A stretch of 64,000 bases of DNA from Plazaster borealis (taxonomy: Eukaryota > Echinodermata > Asteroidea > Forcipulatida > Labidiasteridae): NCBI GenBank assembly GCA_021014325.1, contig CM037463.1, positions 25,104,526 to 25,168,525 on the forward strand, given 5' to 3'. Below, piece after piece: positions 51,001 through 56,890 of the stretch (position 1 is the stretch's first letter; each line of letters starts with the position of its first letter). Under the pieces are notes generated by a model. The model was given only the letters and a program-made list of their open reading frames with translations. It was not told the origin of the DNA and did no database searches. A program made the translations under genes and the position numbers.

Positions 51001-54000
51001 GTATCCTCTTTTGTAGATAAGCATCAATGGATTCACTGGAAAGGAGAAACTAAAAACTTTCTTCCAAGATTTCCTCTTACACATCTTGTCCTTTGTCTTG
51101 TTGAGATTGTCATTTTAAGATACATCTTTCTACTTAAATTTGATTGACAGTTACGTCGTCTTGAGCATAGCAACCTTGTCCGATTCGTTGGTGCATGTAT
51201 TGATGGATCTGATGAAAACAAACACGTGATCGTCACCGAGTATTGCCCCAAAGGAAGTCTACAGGTTGGATAAATATTATTCAAATATAAAATGCGTTAT
51301 ACATAAAACAAAACAATCCTTAAGAAGATTGTTGGATGAAAGGATTATTATTCACAAATGAGGAATTCATTAGTTTGGGACTTTGGAGAGTTTCATTGCC
51401 CAAATCACTACAAAAACCTTTCTACAGTTTAGGCAGTATGAACTTTTTGTGTCTCTATATATTCTTAATGATTGACGGATTGACGTTTGTATTCTTCAGG
51501 ATATTCTTGAAAATGACGCGTTGAAGTTGGATTGGGATTTTAAGAGCTCTCTCCTGATCGATGTCATCAAGGTAATAGCGATGGTTTTAATTGTCGTGTG
51601 TGTAATCTTTGGTCGAGTTGGCCAAGGGCAGTTATGGTGTGTCTAATTTAAGGCCGAGTTAACCTTAATTCAATTGATAATTACTCAGTAGGCCTAACTT
51701 GACCCTCTCGTTGTTTCATTTATGCAGGGATTGAGTTTTCTTCATCATAGTGAGCTTGGTGTTCATGGTAGAATGCGCTCATCTAACTGTGTAGTGGACA
51801 CCCGTTTTGTTGTCAAACTGACCGACTTTGGACTTCATGCTTTTAGAGACAATTCATCTGAGGACAACGACAGTCAGACTAAGATGAAAAGTAAGGAATC
51901 TTTATAAGAAGCTTTCAATAACAATATCACACTCATCAACACGAACTATTGAAGAAGATTCACCATTGTCACTAATGACTGTAGTAACCAACACTCCAAC
52001 CCTGAGATTGTGTGTTGGTAAACACATTGAGACAATGACACAATAATTCATTATCATTGTCCGGAGTGATTATTTGGAAAAACAACTTTACCAATCTTTA
52101 GTTCAGCAAAAGCTTTTAACTGAACTACATCTAAAAACTCCCGGGTGAGAATTGACCCCAATTTTGGGTCCAAAAGGATCAGACTAATTTCTGGGTTAGG
52201 CTGACCCGGACCCGGAAAGTGGTTAAACTGGGATTTCAGCTCGGATTCTGCATCAGTTTGACCCATTTTGGGTCATATTGACACAGGGTCACACTGACCC
52301 AGTTAGGTGTCAGGCCACCTCCCCGGGATCCAGGACCGGGTTTATTCTGACACATGAGTTTTTGGATTGTATATTATTTTACTCATTTTACAGAGATGCT
52401 AAGTAAAGCTCCAGAGCAACTGAGAAACCCGAATAAACCACTAACCAAAGAGGGCGACATTTATGCTGTTGGCATCATCATGCAGGAGGTAGTGATGAGG
52501 GGATTGCCCTTTGAGACTGAACGCAAGAGTGACGTAGATGTCAAAGGTTAGCACCCTGCATATTATTCAGTCTCGATTTTGTACCGATACGTTAAGGTTG
52601 GATACCATCCTGAAAAGGCACAATTTTTTGTTAAATCACGGTGTACTTTATGTTCCTCCGTGCAGTTATTTTGGAAAAACTTACTGCTAAGTCACCTCAG
52701 CCTTTCCGTCCTCACGTTCCAACTGATGACTGTAGCCCAGAGATGCATTCCATCATGGCACAGTGTTGGCATGAACTCCCAGAGGAACGGCCCTCTGTTA
52801 ACGAGCTACTGTCAAGCTTGAAGAAAATCTGCAAGTAAGTAGTCGACGTTTTGTTGCAACTTACAACTTTACAGAACTACTACAACTCTCTCAGTGGAAT
52901 TTGTACATTGTAGTCATGATTGGCCATCTTTTAGATACCAATGTACGTGTTCTATGATATCGTAATCATGTTGATATTTCCCATGGTAGGAATGTATCTG
53001 GAGGTATTATGGACAACCTATTGTCTCGTATGGAGTTCTACGCCAGTAACCTTGAAGGTCTTGTGGAGGAAAGAACCTCTGCTTTCTTGGAAGAGAAAAA
53101 GAGAGCCGAGACGCTCCTTTATGAAGTCCTGCCAAAGTAGGTCTTTTTGCATCCACAAGTTTCTGTTCTATCGAAATAACGCATGGAATTCTATATTGAG
53201 GGTTTTGTCTAAACAGATATACCATGTCATTTTATTTCCATCATCCATCTGACTTGAACTTTCTTTCCAGGTCTGTTGCCGACCAACTGAAAGTAGGATC
53301 TGCTGTTCATCCAGAGACATACGACAACGTGACCATCTTTTTCAGTGACATTGTTGGTTTCACTGCACTTTCTTCTAGCAGCACGCCTATGCAGGTAGAA
53401 AACTGACCATTACTGTACATTTTTGCGTAATATAGTCTGCATGAAGTATCCATCGGGAAATGGTTGTTCTGTCTTTGCTTTACGTGTGCAATAAAATCTA
53501 TCTGATGTAACTTACTTTTACAAAATCATGTGCATCATTTTCAAAAAGGTAGTGGCTCTGTTGAATGACCTATATACCTGTTTTGATGGAATCATTGGAC
53601 ACTTTGACGTTTACAAGGTAAGGATAACTTACATCCATTTGATTATAAAGTATGATAATGAATATAGAAATAAAGAGGATCTAACACTGGGTCTTTTGAC
53701 ATCCTTGCTAGGTTGAAACTATTGGTGATGCATACATGGTGGTGTCAGGACTACCCATCCGTAATGGAAACAAACATGCTAAAGAAATAGCCAAGATGTC
53801 ACTAGCTTTACTTGAAGCTGTGGGGTCATTTAAGGTCAGGCATAGACCTGATCACAACCTTCTTCTGCGGGCTGGTGTACATTCAGGTAGGTTTTGGAAA
53901 CTATGATAACATCCAACGGTCGTAGGATATCATTACACTGGTAACTGCCGAATGGTCGTTGTATCTAGCTCAAAACCAATACAATTTAATGAAGAGTTTA

Positions 54001-54564
54001 ATACTGCGTGATGGGTTAATTTCTCTGGTTGTTGATGAACTATTTCAGGACCTTGTGTGGCTGGAGTGGTTGGTCTGAAGATGCCTCGATATTGTCTGTT
54101 TGGTGATACCGTAAACACAGCGTCCAGAATGGAGTCCAATGGAGAAGGTAAGCATATAAGGGTGTCTGTGGTGTTTTAGGAAGTAAGGCCTGTATCGTCA
54201 CAGCAATGTGTTTTTTTAATACATTTTGATTTCATATAAGAACTAAAAGTTTCCATACTTTTAAAATATTGTTTGTGTAGCTCTCAAGATTCACGTCAGC
54301 AGTTCAACCGACAAGATTCTCAAGGAATTCAACGAGTTTGATATTCTATGTCGAGGAGAAATTGAAATGAAGGTGAGTTTGGATGTTTGATTGGAGCTCA
54401 CTTGCAGCGGGCTAGTCAAGTTATTGTTTTGTTTAATGATGAATGTTCACAATGAACAGTGAAAAACAATGTTTTCAAGATATCTTATTATTATATAACT
54501 TTTCAATCATTTACAGGGAAAGGGAAAACAGACAACTTACTGGTTGCTAGGGGAGAAGGGCTAA
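16876..54564 (+). CDS. Receptor (membrane) guanylyl cyclase locus with alternative first exons
   Basis: Gene-level entry. Variable first exons: 16876-17551, 21682-22357, 26174-26831, 32516-33194, 39639-40299, each ending in phase 1. Constant exons 2-22: 45779-45924, 46304-46459, 46729-46864, 47112-47206, 47322-47463, 47878-47962, 48448-48562, 48785-48847, 50863-50940, 51151-51264, 51500-51571, 51728-51890, 52394-52546, 52666-52834, 52990-53136, 53271-53394, 53549-53617, 53712-53886, 54049-54147, 54281-54372, 54517-54564. All junction phases agree and the constant part is 2441 nt. Products are 1032-1039 residues, normal for the family (natriuretic-peptide-receptor type; in echinoderms also the egg-peptide receptors of sperm). 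They convert GTP to cGMP at the plasma membrane on ligand binding. One variable exon per transcript is inferred, not shown; read-through tandem genes that lost their 3' exons are the alternative. Confidence 0.85.
17724..18077. mobile_element. MITE-like element, copy 2 (truncated)
   Basis: Reverse-orientation relative of the element at 6293-6665, starting at AAAGGCACTGAACACATTTG. Its far end is cut near 18077, about 13 bases before another inverted-repeat element begins. The 88-codon frame inside it is a repeat artefact. Confidence 0.85.
18090..19274. mobile_element. 1.2-kb element with short terminal inverted repeats
   Basis: GCCTCAACCTTAA at 18090-18102 and its complement at 19262-19274 bound the element. 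GC-rich sub-terminal blocks with 'ggccacttggcc' and 'ggccaagtggcc' phrases lie inside both ends. No transposase was recognised; internal frames of up to 127 codons lack family resemblance. Confidence 0.6.
19275..19950. other. No gene recognised
   Basis: Spacer with short repeated phrases such as 'gtcataaacccggt' (19590-19640) and 'ttgtggtgac' variants (19670-19800). Confidence 0.5.
19951..20836. mobile_element. Foldback element with a nested second foldback
   Basis: The outer termini TTAAAGGGACACGTTGCCTT (19951) and the complement near 20817-20836 delimit about 890 bases. A perfect hairpin of 21-base arms around 'ggccatttatgggagtc'-type sequence (20617-20662, loop AATC) is typical, in my recollection, of the core of a foldback repeat abundant in sea stars. 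A second inverted repeat (about 20299-20501) with a perfect 25-base inner stem (20381-20405 with 20427-20451) lies inside and looks like a separate nested element. No coding capacity. Confidence 0.75.
20837..21681. other. Spacer upstream of exon B2
   Basis: Non-coding. A TTTAAAAG motif at 21591-21598 is the only TATA-like sequence near the B2 start; a promoter here is conjecture. Confidence 0.4.
21682..22357 (+). CDS. Variable first exon B2: signal peptide and N-lobe of guanylyl cyclase ectodomain
   Basis: Same length as B1 (676 nt, phase-1 end at A|GTGAGT). The start ATG at 21682 follows an in-frame stretch with no earlier ATG. The leader is nearly the same as B1. About six mature residues differ: Phe/Tyr before VHKR, Glu/Lys in the IARET block, Asn/His before the first cysteine, Ile/Val in NVPIFSG, Met/Arg before ELFF and Ile/Tyr after RKG. 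Similarity drops sharply on both sides of the exon. This suggests recent gene conversion, or constraint confined to the exon. Role as for B1, with the same downstream partner exons. Confidence 0.88.
22741..23040. repeat. Spacer segment shared with 27905-28230, with a minus-strand open frame
   Basis: The stretch containing 'cccttgcgcattgcaat' (near 22800) is similar to 27950-27980 downstream of exon C. On the minus strand an open frame (about 23040 to 22860) ends at a potential donor ISIFQ|GTAAAA, and its peptide vaguely resembles that of the minus frame at 28040-28333. This may be a duplicated antisense exon or mere spacer. Confidence 0.35.
23180..23590. repeat. Degenerate tandem repeat, about 55-65 bp period
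   Basis: The phrase TATTGGCGTCAATGTT and the phrase 'cacgacttgtgcacaagtcgtgaat' recur several times with drift. Not coding. Confidence 0.7.
23700..24340. repeat. Tandem duplication of about 270-350 bp
   Basis: The segment from 'cgccgaatgc' (near 23714) to 'gagtctcggaaacgc' (near 23984) is repeated immediately (about 23980-24337), with an insertion in the second copy. The two blocks containing 'gattacaaaggttctgggg' are almost identical. Reading frames in the copies are shadows of each other. Confidence 0.85.
24378..25430. repeat. 65-bp minisatellite, about 16 copies
   Basis: Each unit has a constant ACTACACTGACCCGGGG segment followed by TCAAACTTGGCATGATAGGC and a variable 'catgtatgtttcccctga' tail. 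Unit length varies by one to three bases. The array lies 0.75 kb upstream of exon C. Each unit includes TGACCCGGGGTCA, two inverted TGACC/GGTCA half-sites. Confidence 0.97.
25683..25965 (+). mobile_element. Non-LTR retrotransposon C-terminal fragment (RTE/I-like)
   Basis: Across two frames the translation reads [16 protein letters not shown] then IVWEPTHG, with a [20 protein letters not shown] segment in another frame. This is the region after the reverse transcriptase in many non-LTR elements. At least one frameshift is present. It ends in 'gagtgagtgag', a short tail repeat common in RTE-type elements. It is a dead 5'-truncated copy upstream of exon C. Confidence 0.75.
26064..26090 (+). promoter_or_regulatory. 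Candidate promoter of variable exon C: palindrome plus TATA box
   Basis: A perfect 9-base-arm palindrome ATCTCGTGTGACACGAGAT (26064-26082) sits directly before TATAAAA (26084-26090), about 84 bases ahead of the exon C start codon. Geometry fits a TATA promoter with a start site near 26115-26120. This is inferred from sequence only. Confidence 0.4.
26174..26831 (+). CDS. Variable first exon C: signal peptide and N-lobe of guanylyl cyclase ectodomain
   Basis: 658 nt (219 codons plus one base), ending A|GTAAGT in phase 1. The leader [15 protein letters not shown] is followed by DVGVILV, then [20 protein letters not shown], the cysteine pair (DKGC ... FGPPC), [19 protein letters not shown] and an [20 protein letters not shown] segment. 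It is more diverged from B1/B2 than they are from each other and closer to exon D in its second half. It has the most promoter-like upstream region of the array. Splicing to 45779 would give a 1032-residue receptor. Confidence 0.88.
26962..27123 (+). CDS. Orphan 3'-half exon, phase 1-1, between variable units
   Basis: The open frame is bounded by ATTACAG at 26961 and G|GTAGTA at 27124; its 162 nt would be a symmetric phase 1-1 exon. The peptide ([17 protein letters not shown]..., [20 protein letters not shown]...) loosely follows the last 50 residues of the variable exons ([17 protein letters not shown]...). It could be a relic of a lost array member or an optional exon that fits between any variable exon and exon 2. 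The resemblance is weak, so the call is tentative. Confidence 0.35.
27124..28039. other. Spacer with duplicated flanks and transposon fragment
   Basis: Similar to 16225-16330 (near 27435-27525) and to 22741-22850 (near 27905-28005). At 27651 it carries TTTAAAGGGACACGTTGCCTT-type sequence, one terminus of the foldback family seen at 19951-20836, without a partner end. No plus-strand gene. Confidence 0.6.
28040..28333 (-). CDS. Unrecognised small open frame with signal-like N-terminus
   Basis: 97 codons from a true ATG. The first 17 residues ([17 protein letters not shown]) could be a signal peptide; two cysteines and one N-glycosylation motif (NNS) follow. No family recognised. A diverged relative may exist antisense at about 22860-23040. 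It might be a single-exon gene, the first exon of an antisense gene or a chance frame in spacer DNA. Confidence 0.25.
   Translation of the reverse strand: MIFYILLFALQHNGCTLGDVIGGNVKPLHQGAQLSFNDGSYNLMIIAGDATVSNSAPRCPRLKFTSDEVSTNNKIVSLDFPRNFLFLLENNSTRPWE
28378..28734. mobile_element. MITE with TAGACTTGATTCAAGTC termini, copy 1
   Basis: TAGACTTGATTCAAGTCCC at the left end and GGACTTGAGTCAAGTCTA at the right end are inverted copies. A TA duplication is part of both ends, suggesting Tc1/mariner-type insertion. The interior includes a run of about 28 A (near 28548-28574). Copy 2 is at 42535-42730. Confidence 0.85.
28735..29203. other. Spacer, no gene recognised
   Basis: No coding sequence or repeat recognised. 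Confidence 0.4.
29204..29344 (+). pseudogene. Orphan 3'-end copy of variable exon D
   Basis: 141 nt nearly identical to the last 141 nt of exon D (33054-33194), encoding [20 protein letters not shown] and onward. It begins right after TATAG and ends at A|GTAAGT, so as drawn it would be a phase 1-1 exon. Similarity to D continues downstream through about 29780, including the 'gacaacggcagacattatagc' segment (33735 region). It is a partial duplication of the D unit; whether it is ever spliced in is unknown. Confidence 0.75.
29812..30548. repeat. Tandem 329-bp foldback repeat (two full copies plus part of a third)
   Basis: The unit from 'caatataagtttatatc' is repeated at 29815, 30144 and 30473. 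Each full unit has a strong hairpin: 'atacggaaaaatatagcgc' and its complement surround a central 'gaggccgaaggccgag'. The arm carrying 'tctgcgtcccatatcca' is itself duplicated within the left half. The third copy is cut by the SINE at 30553. Frames of 83 and 71 codons repeated here are artefacts. Confidence 0.92.
30553..30695 (+). mobile_element. tRNA-derived SINE (Asn-like head)
   Basis: 30553-30625 fits a tRNA outline: D arm GCTCAGTTGGTAGAGC with A box, T loop in GGTTCAAATCC (B box) and a mostly paired acceptor. The anticodon stem has two mismatches, position 33 is C not T and the T stem has a mismatch, so a working tRNA is unlikely. The tail 'aatttacccagtcagtttccctt' recurs at 38406-38440 without a head, marking a dispersed family. 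The tRNA-like part would read anticodon GTT. Confidence 0.75.
30760..30900. repeat. Segment duplicated in inverted orientation at 38930-39060
   Basis: 'aaaacttgggacaaggatgc' and 'ccccatttgccaatcac' here match the complement of 38935-39000, and AT-rich flanks also match ('gtataatacaaaataacttg'). It is either two copies of a dispersed repeat or an inverted duplication within the array. No gene. Confidence 0.75.
30901..32515. other. Spacer upstream of exon D
   Basis: No coding sequence recognised. CCTATAATAAGAG at 32457-32469 is TATA-like about 50 bases before the exon D start codon, a weak promoter candidate. Confidence 0.4.
32516..33194 (+). CDS. Variable first exon D: signal peptide and N-lobe of guanylyl cyclase ectodomain
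   Basis: 679 nt (226 codons plus one base), ending A|GTAAGT in phase 1. Leader [14 protein letters not shown], then [23 protein letters not shown], cysteine pair (AEGC ... FGPPC), [39 protein letters not shown] and a distinctive [19 protein letters not shown] end. A partial duplicate of its 3' end lies at 29204-29344, and a 5'-part relative of the same subfamily at 36205-36309. Splicing to 45779 gives 1039 residues. Confidence 0.88.
33195..34629. other. Downstream flank of exon D, no gene
   Basis: 33196-33800 is shared with 29345-29790. An (ATTT)n run lies at 33388-33428. The remainder is AT-rich spacer. Confidence 0.5.
34630..35463. mobile_element. hAT-type non-autonomous transposon, second copy
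   Basis: Termini CAGCGGCGTAACTAGGG and inverted CTTAGTTACGCTGTGCCACTG. Flanking 8-mers TAAAAATG and TATAAATG differ by one base and are a likely old target duplication. Inside are G, C and A homopolymers and the 'ataatctggcgtgagtgt' segment also found, inverted, in 11768-12628. No transposase. Confidence 0.85.
35464..36204. other. Spacer with a 102-codon minus frame
   Basis: The minus-strand frame 35888-36196 has three N-glycosylation-like sites but no domain I recognise, and it overlaps the start of the exon fragment at 36205. Not called a gene. Confidence 0.4.
36205..36309 (+). pseudogene. Truncated variable exon copy (hallmark block only)
   Basis: Only the segment [20 protein letters not shown] through the [10 protein letters not shown] stretch remains. 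It matches exon D almost base for base, with Arg to Cys in IARET. Upstream the frame meets stops and lacks a leader; downstream a LINE fragment in the opposite orientation replaces the rest of the exon. It is a dead array member of the D type. Confidence 0.9.
36310..37510 (-). mobile_element. LINE ORF2 fragment, endonuclease domain (L1/Tx1-like)
   Basis: Reading 37510 to 36310 on the minus strand: [15 protein letters not shown] and GVAILTSN, then SVYAPN, GGDFNC (near 37040), RIDYMFVS and GFSDH: the full set of apurinic-type endonuclease motifs. The following linker ([13 protein letters not shown]..., [16 protein letters not shown]) precedes a missing reverse transcriptase. Frame breaks near 37180 and 36650 show it is dead. 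It abuts the truncated exon at 36309. Confidence 0.92.
37511..38040. other. Spacer, no gene recognised
   Basis: No feature recognised. Confidence 0.4.
38041..38369. mobile_element. Element with about 28-bp terminal inverted repeats
   Basis: GCGTCCCACTCACCGGTCCT at 38041 pairs with AGGACCAGTGAATGGGACGC ending at 38369, with a few mismatches. The interior contains two diverged copies of 'cttctcaaatactcgg' followed by 'gcgcgagttagcc'-like sequence and no coding capacity. Confidence 0.75.
38406..39060. repeat. SINE tail and inverted copy of the 30760-30900 segment
   Basis: 38406-38440 matches the tail of the SINE at 30553-30695; 38930-39060 matches 30760-30900 on the opposite strand. The interval between is spacer upstream of exon E. 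Confidence 0.65.
39399..39406 (+). promoter_or_regulatory. Candidate TATA box of variable exon E
   Basis: TATAAAGG, 233 bases before the exon E start codon; a start site near 39430 would leave a leader of about 200 bases containing the upstream frame at 39448. Sequence-only inference. Confidence 0.3.
39448..39639 (+). CDS. Possible upstream open reading frame ending on the exon E start codon
   Basis: A 63-codon frame whose stop overlaps the exon E start as TAATG (stop 39637-39639, ATG 39639-39641). If the leader includes it, it could limit or couple translation of the receptor. The peptide has no recognised domain. It may be a chance frame. Confidence 0.3.
   Translation: MLRLLRWIGVLISFQGCDFLECLTIRSISDLMMGRQDDEKPRRRNGNLTFFTLLIRRFVSSQK
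39639..40299 (+). CDS. Variable first exon E: signal peptide and N-lobe of guanylyl cyclase ectodomain
   Basis: 661 nt (220 codons plus one base), ending A|GTGAGT in phase 1. Leader [16 protein letters not shown], then [25 protein letters not shown], cysteine pair (AEGC ... FGPSC), [40 protein letters not shown] and an [14 protein letters not shown] end. It is the array member nearest the constant exons (5.5 kb upstream of exon 2) and so the simplest first exon for a default transcript of 1033 residues. Confidence 0.9.
40300..41420. repeat. G-rich dispersed repeats in the intron between exon E and exon 2
   Basis: Two diverged copies of a block containing 'cggcgtggggtccaggggcccgc' and ending 'ttataaaacttagacttggttca' occur at about 40430-40662 and 40930-41148; a third start ('aggcgcggatcc') is at 41219. 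Probably decayed DNA transposons. No gene. Confidence 0.6.
41980..42020. repeat. (CTTT)n microsatellite
   Basis: Pyrimidine run of CTTT units within a longer CT-rich stretch (41930-42050). Confidence 0.85.
42287..42385. repeat. 15-bp minisatellite, seven copies
   Basis: The unit ATCCAGGGTGCGCGC starts at 42287 and every 15 bases to 42377. Because 15 is a multiple of three, both strands show long spurious frames with five-residue repeats. Confidence 0.97.
42535..42730. mobile_element. MITE with TAGACTTGATTCAAGTC termini, copy 2
   Basis: Same terminal inverted repeats as 28378-28734, 196 bases long, with a shared 'ccgttctcgtgcgag' sub-terminal stretch. No coding capacity. Confidence 0.85.
43500..43575. 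repeat. TGTT / TGGGGTG compound microsatellite
   Basis: Same motif mix as 12936-13212 but on the other strand. Also note a CA run and CAA-rich stretch at 43125-43200. Confidence 0.9.
43600..45778. other. Intron between variable exons and exon 2
   Basis: No further variable exon copy is visible here. Around 44610-44880 there are inverted 'gcgcattgcgcactgcg' and 'ggatgcgcactacgcatc' phrases suggestive of another decayed inverted-repeat element. Confidence 0.5.
45779..47463 (+). CDS. Guanylyl cyclase constant exons 2-6: membrane-proximal ectodomain
   Basis: Exons 45779-45924, 46304-46459, 46729-46864, 47112-47206 and 47322-47463. They complete the ANF-type binding domain: [18 protein letters not shown] and GDYVFIS in exon 2, [20 protein letters not shown] in exon 4, [12 protein letters not shown] in exon 5, and the juxtamembrane cysteine pair [12 protein letters not shown] in exon 6, all typical of animal receptor cyclases. 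Exon 2 begins with two bases that complete the codon opened by any variable exon (A plus TT, Ile). Donors at 46460 (GTTAGA) and 47207 (GTTGGT) are weak but required by frame. No duplicate of any of these exons was seen elsewhere in the window. Confidence 0.92.
47878..47962 (+). CDS. Guanylyl cyclase exon 7: transmembrane segment
   Basis: 85 nt encoding [17 protein letters not shown] and on through ACGMLFVYR: one hydrophobic helix of about 22 residues ending in a basic stop-transfer residue. It is the only membrane span of the mature receptor, placing the kinase-like and cyclase domains in the cytoplasm. Confidence 0.92.
48448..52834 (+). CDS. Guanylyl cyclase exons 8-15: kinase-homology domain
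   Basis: Exons 48448-48562, 48785-48847, 50863-50940, 51151-51264, 51500-51571, 51728-51890, 52394-52546 and 52666-52834. Landmarks in order: [16 protein letters not shown] (ATP-site lysine), [48 protein letters not shown] followed by [24 protein letters not shown] and [12 protein letters not shown]. The catalytic-loop aspartate of true kinases is absent (HGRMRSSN), as in all receptor cyclases, so this is a regulatory pseudokinase that represses the cyclase until ligand and ATP act. The 2-kb intron 48848-50862 holds a dead LINE. Confidence 0.93.
49215..49770 (+). mobile_element. Dead non-LTR retrotransposon, reverse transcriptase region
   Basis: Translation across frames gives [45 protein letters not shown] and [16 protein letters not shown], conserved blocks of the reverse transcriptase of CR1/jockey/Rex-type elements. 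In-frame stops (for example near 49386) and frameshifts kill it; the YADD-bearing part is missing. It lies in a cyclase intron. Sequence up to about 50160 with 'ggtttttctccgggccctccgg' may be its 3' region or another element. Confidence 0.88.
50500..50830. repeat. Degenerate direct repeats in intron before exon 10
   Basis: 'gagtttcttgt(t)cc', 'ccttcatctgat' and 'ttttggtcgcatcttggt' phrases recur three times each with drift. No coding content. Confidence 0.6.
52990..53136 (+). CDS. Guanylyl cyclase exon 16: dimerisation linker
   Basis: Encodes [26 protein letters not shown] and [18 protein letters not shown], the helical signalling linker (coiled-coil) found before the catalytic domain in receptor and soluble cyclases. 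It holds the two cyclase chains in register. Confidence 0.95.
53271..54564 (+). CDS. Guanylyl cyclase exons 17-22: catalytic domain
   Basis: Exons 53271-53394, 53549-53617, 53712-53886, 54049-54147, 54281-54372 and 54517-54564. Class III cyclase signature: [13 protein letters not shown] (first metal-binding Asp), [19 protein letters not shown] (guanine-selecting Glu and second metal Asp), [38 protein letters not shown] (guanine-selecting Cys, transition-state Asn and Arg), [12 protein letters not shown]. All residues needed for GTP to cGMP are present, so the enzyme should be active as a homodimer. The protein ends soon after the domain (GEKG, stop at 54562-54564) with no long C-terminal tail. 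Confidence 0.96.
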
Positions 54565-55158
54565 ATGTCTGATGCAGGAATACGGACAGAAGAAGTTGTC
54601 TATATGTTACCATTGACTTTGCACTTACTGGTTGCTAGGGGAGAAGGGCTAAATGTCTGATGCATGAAGACGGAGAGAAGAAGTTGTCTACATGTTACTA
54701 TTGACTTTGCACTTAGTGGTTGCTAGGGGAGAAGGGCTAAATGTCTGATGCATGAAGACGGAGAGAAGAAGTTGTCTATATGTTACTATTGACTTTGCAC
54801 TAATACTGGTTGCTAGGGGAGAAGGACTAAATGTATGATGCAGGAAGACGGAGAGAAGAAGTTGTCTAAATGTTACTATTGACTTTGCACTTAGTGGTTG
54901 CTAGGGGAGAAGGGCTAAATGTCTGATGCAGGAAGACGGAGAGAAGAAGTTGTCTACATGTTACTATTGACTTTGCACTAATACTGGTTGCTAGGGGAGA
55001 AGGGCTAAATGTATGATGCAGGAAGACGGAGAGAAGAAGTTGTCTAAATGTTACTATTGACTTTGCACTTAGTGGTTTCTAGGGGAGAAGGGCTAAGTGT
55101 CTGATGCAGGAAGACGGAGAGAAGAAGTTGTCTAAATGTTACTATTTACTTTGCACTT
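54541..55158. repeat. 88/90-bp tandem repeat starting inside the last cyclase codons
   Basis: Copies start at 54541, 54629, 54717, 54807, 54895, 54985 and 55073. The first copy begins with the last seven sense codons (TGGTTGCTAGGGGAGAAGGG and on to the stop codon), so each later copy carries a non-coding duplicate of the C-terminal codons plus stop, followed by the same 3'-untranslated sequence. Unit lengths alternate 88 and 90 in the later copies. Confidence 0.95.
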
Positions 55159-56009
55159 AATATGATTATTATAAGATAATTATAAATATTGATAACAGTT
55201 CGTTGCAGATTCGTCGCAAAGAGAAACTGACCGATAATTAGGAGTCAAACATTATACGGTAGGAATACATCAAAACTTGTACTGCCACAAGGAGTTCGAC
55301 TCCCAAAATAACACCTAGTCACGCATTCTGTTCTCTTTTGTTCAAGTTCTATTAACAGGCACCTTAAAGTTATGACACTAAATTGTTTAAAGCTGTATTT
55401 AACTATTAACACACAAGTAACATTTTGGAAGCCGAATGGCCAAATTGCACTGCGTTATCTTTACATAATTAACAATATTGGTTAAGTAGTAATTAAAACG
55501 TATTTATATGTAATTCCTTACTTGATACTAATAGCATGGTTGGTAATCGTCCACTACAGAGTTGGAGAGTTGTTAAACGGTAGATCATAACGAATTTGAG
55601 GGAAGATAACAGAAATGCTTCAAGTCTTCAAGATGTCTTGGTCATATAAACTACCGCTATTATTTTAATGGAATATTTATGTTTGAATATATATATTTAT
55701 TACTCATTTACTTGCAACTATATGCATTTCATGTACATCATATATTTAAGTACTACAATGTAAAGCACGTGCCATTAATTAAGAGAAATTTAACTTGTAA
55801 AAAAAGTGCAATTTTTTAAGAAAAGAGGCCACTCAAAGAAAAGAGGGTTTAAACTTGGATGAGGGAAGCTGTGTAATTATGTACGATCTTTTCTGCATAC
55901 AAGGATTATGTAATTGACGTTGAATATTTCTTTAAGTCAATGATCGGACAGCTGAATTGGACGCAGTGTGCAACGCACAGACACTCACTTAATTATATTG
56001 ATGTTTATA
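55159..56009. other. Intergenic 3' of the cyclase, no gene recognised
   Basis: AT-rich; likely includes the end of the cyclase 3' untranslated region. No feature recognised. Confidence 0.5.
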
Positions 56010-56335
56010 ATAGCCTATATCCAAAGTATCTCAGAAAAATATCACAGAAAAGTATCTCAGCAAAGTATCTGGGGAAAGTATCTTAGAAAAGTATCACATA
56101 AAAGTATCTCAGAAAGGTAGCACAGAAGTACCTCGAAAAGTAACACCAAAACGTATCTTAGAAATGTATCTCAGAAAAGTGTCTAAAAAATTATCACAGA
56201 GAGTATCTCAGAAAAAATATCACAGACAAGTATCTAAGAAAATTGTCCTAAAAACATATCTCAGAAAAGTAGCACAGAAAAGTATTTCAAAAAGTAGGAC
56301 AACAAGATTCTCAGAAAGGTTTCACAGGAAAAAAG
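56010..56335. repeat. Degenerate AAAGTATCTCAGA tandem repeat
   Basis: Phrases such as 'cagaaaagtatctcag' and 'cagaaaagtatcac' repeat about every 12-14 or 25 bases. A 62-codon frame here is an artefact. Confidence 0.85.
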
Positions 56336-56519
56336 TGTGTGTTTCAAGTTAAGTATAATTTTGTCTCACCAGCAGTTAAATTATATTCTAATAGCACTTA
56401 TTTCGATCTTCTTAATAATTGTCTTCAGTTCCTGTTCTCCCATTGTTGTCATCTACACACTCCTCATCTTGAATCGTCCCAAAGATTGTTATCTTTATCC
56501 CATCATTCACTTATCTTAA

Positions 56520-56890
56520 CCCATCCCAATTCTCATACAAGCATGCATACTGTCCCTTCTCTGGTCATATCTTTACATTCGCAGCTCGATCTGCATTCCA
56601 ATCTTCATTCTGCATTCCCTTCTTTTTTCTGCATTCCCTTCTACATTATTCATTCCAATCTTCCTTCTTTATTTCCATCTTCATTTTCATTTCCATCCAC
56701 ATGCTTCATTCTCATCTTCATGCTTCATTCCCTTCTTCATGCTTCATTCCCATCTTCATGAATCATGCTTCATTCCAATATTCATTCTTCATTTCCATCT
56801 TCATTCTTCTTTCCCATCTCCATTCTTCATTTCATTCTGCATTCCCATCTTCATTCTTCATCCCCATTTTCTTAATTTCTGTCTTATCCA
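56520..56890. repeat. Pyrimidine-rich degenerate repeat
   Basis: Many variants of CATCTTCATTCTTCATT. It produces 140-, 78- and 73-codon frames rich in Ser, His, Phe and Pro that should not be taken as genes. Confidence 0.85.
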
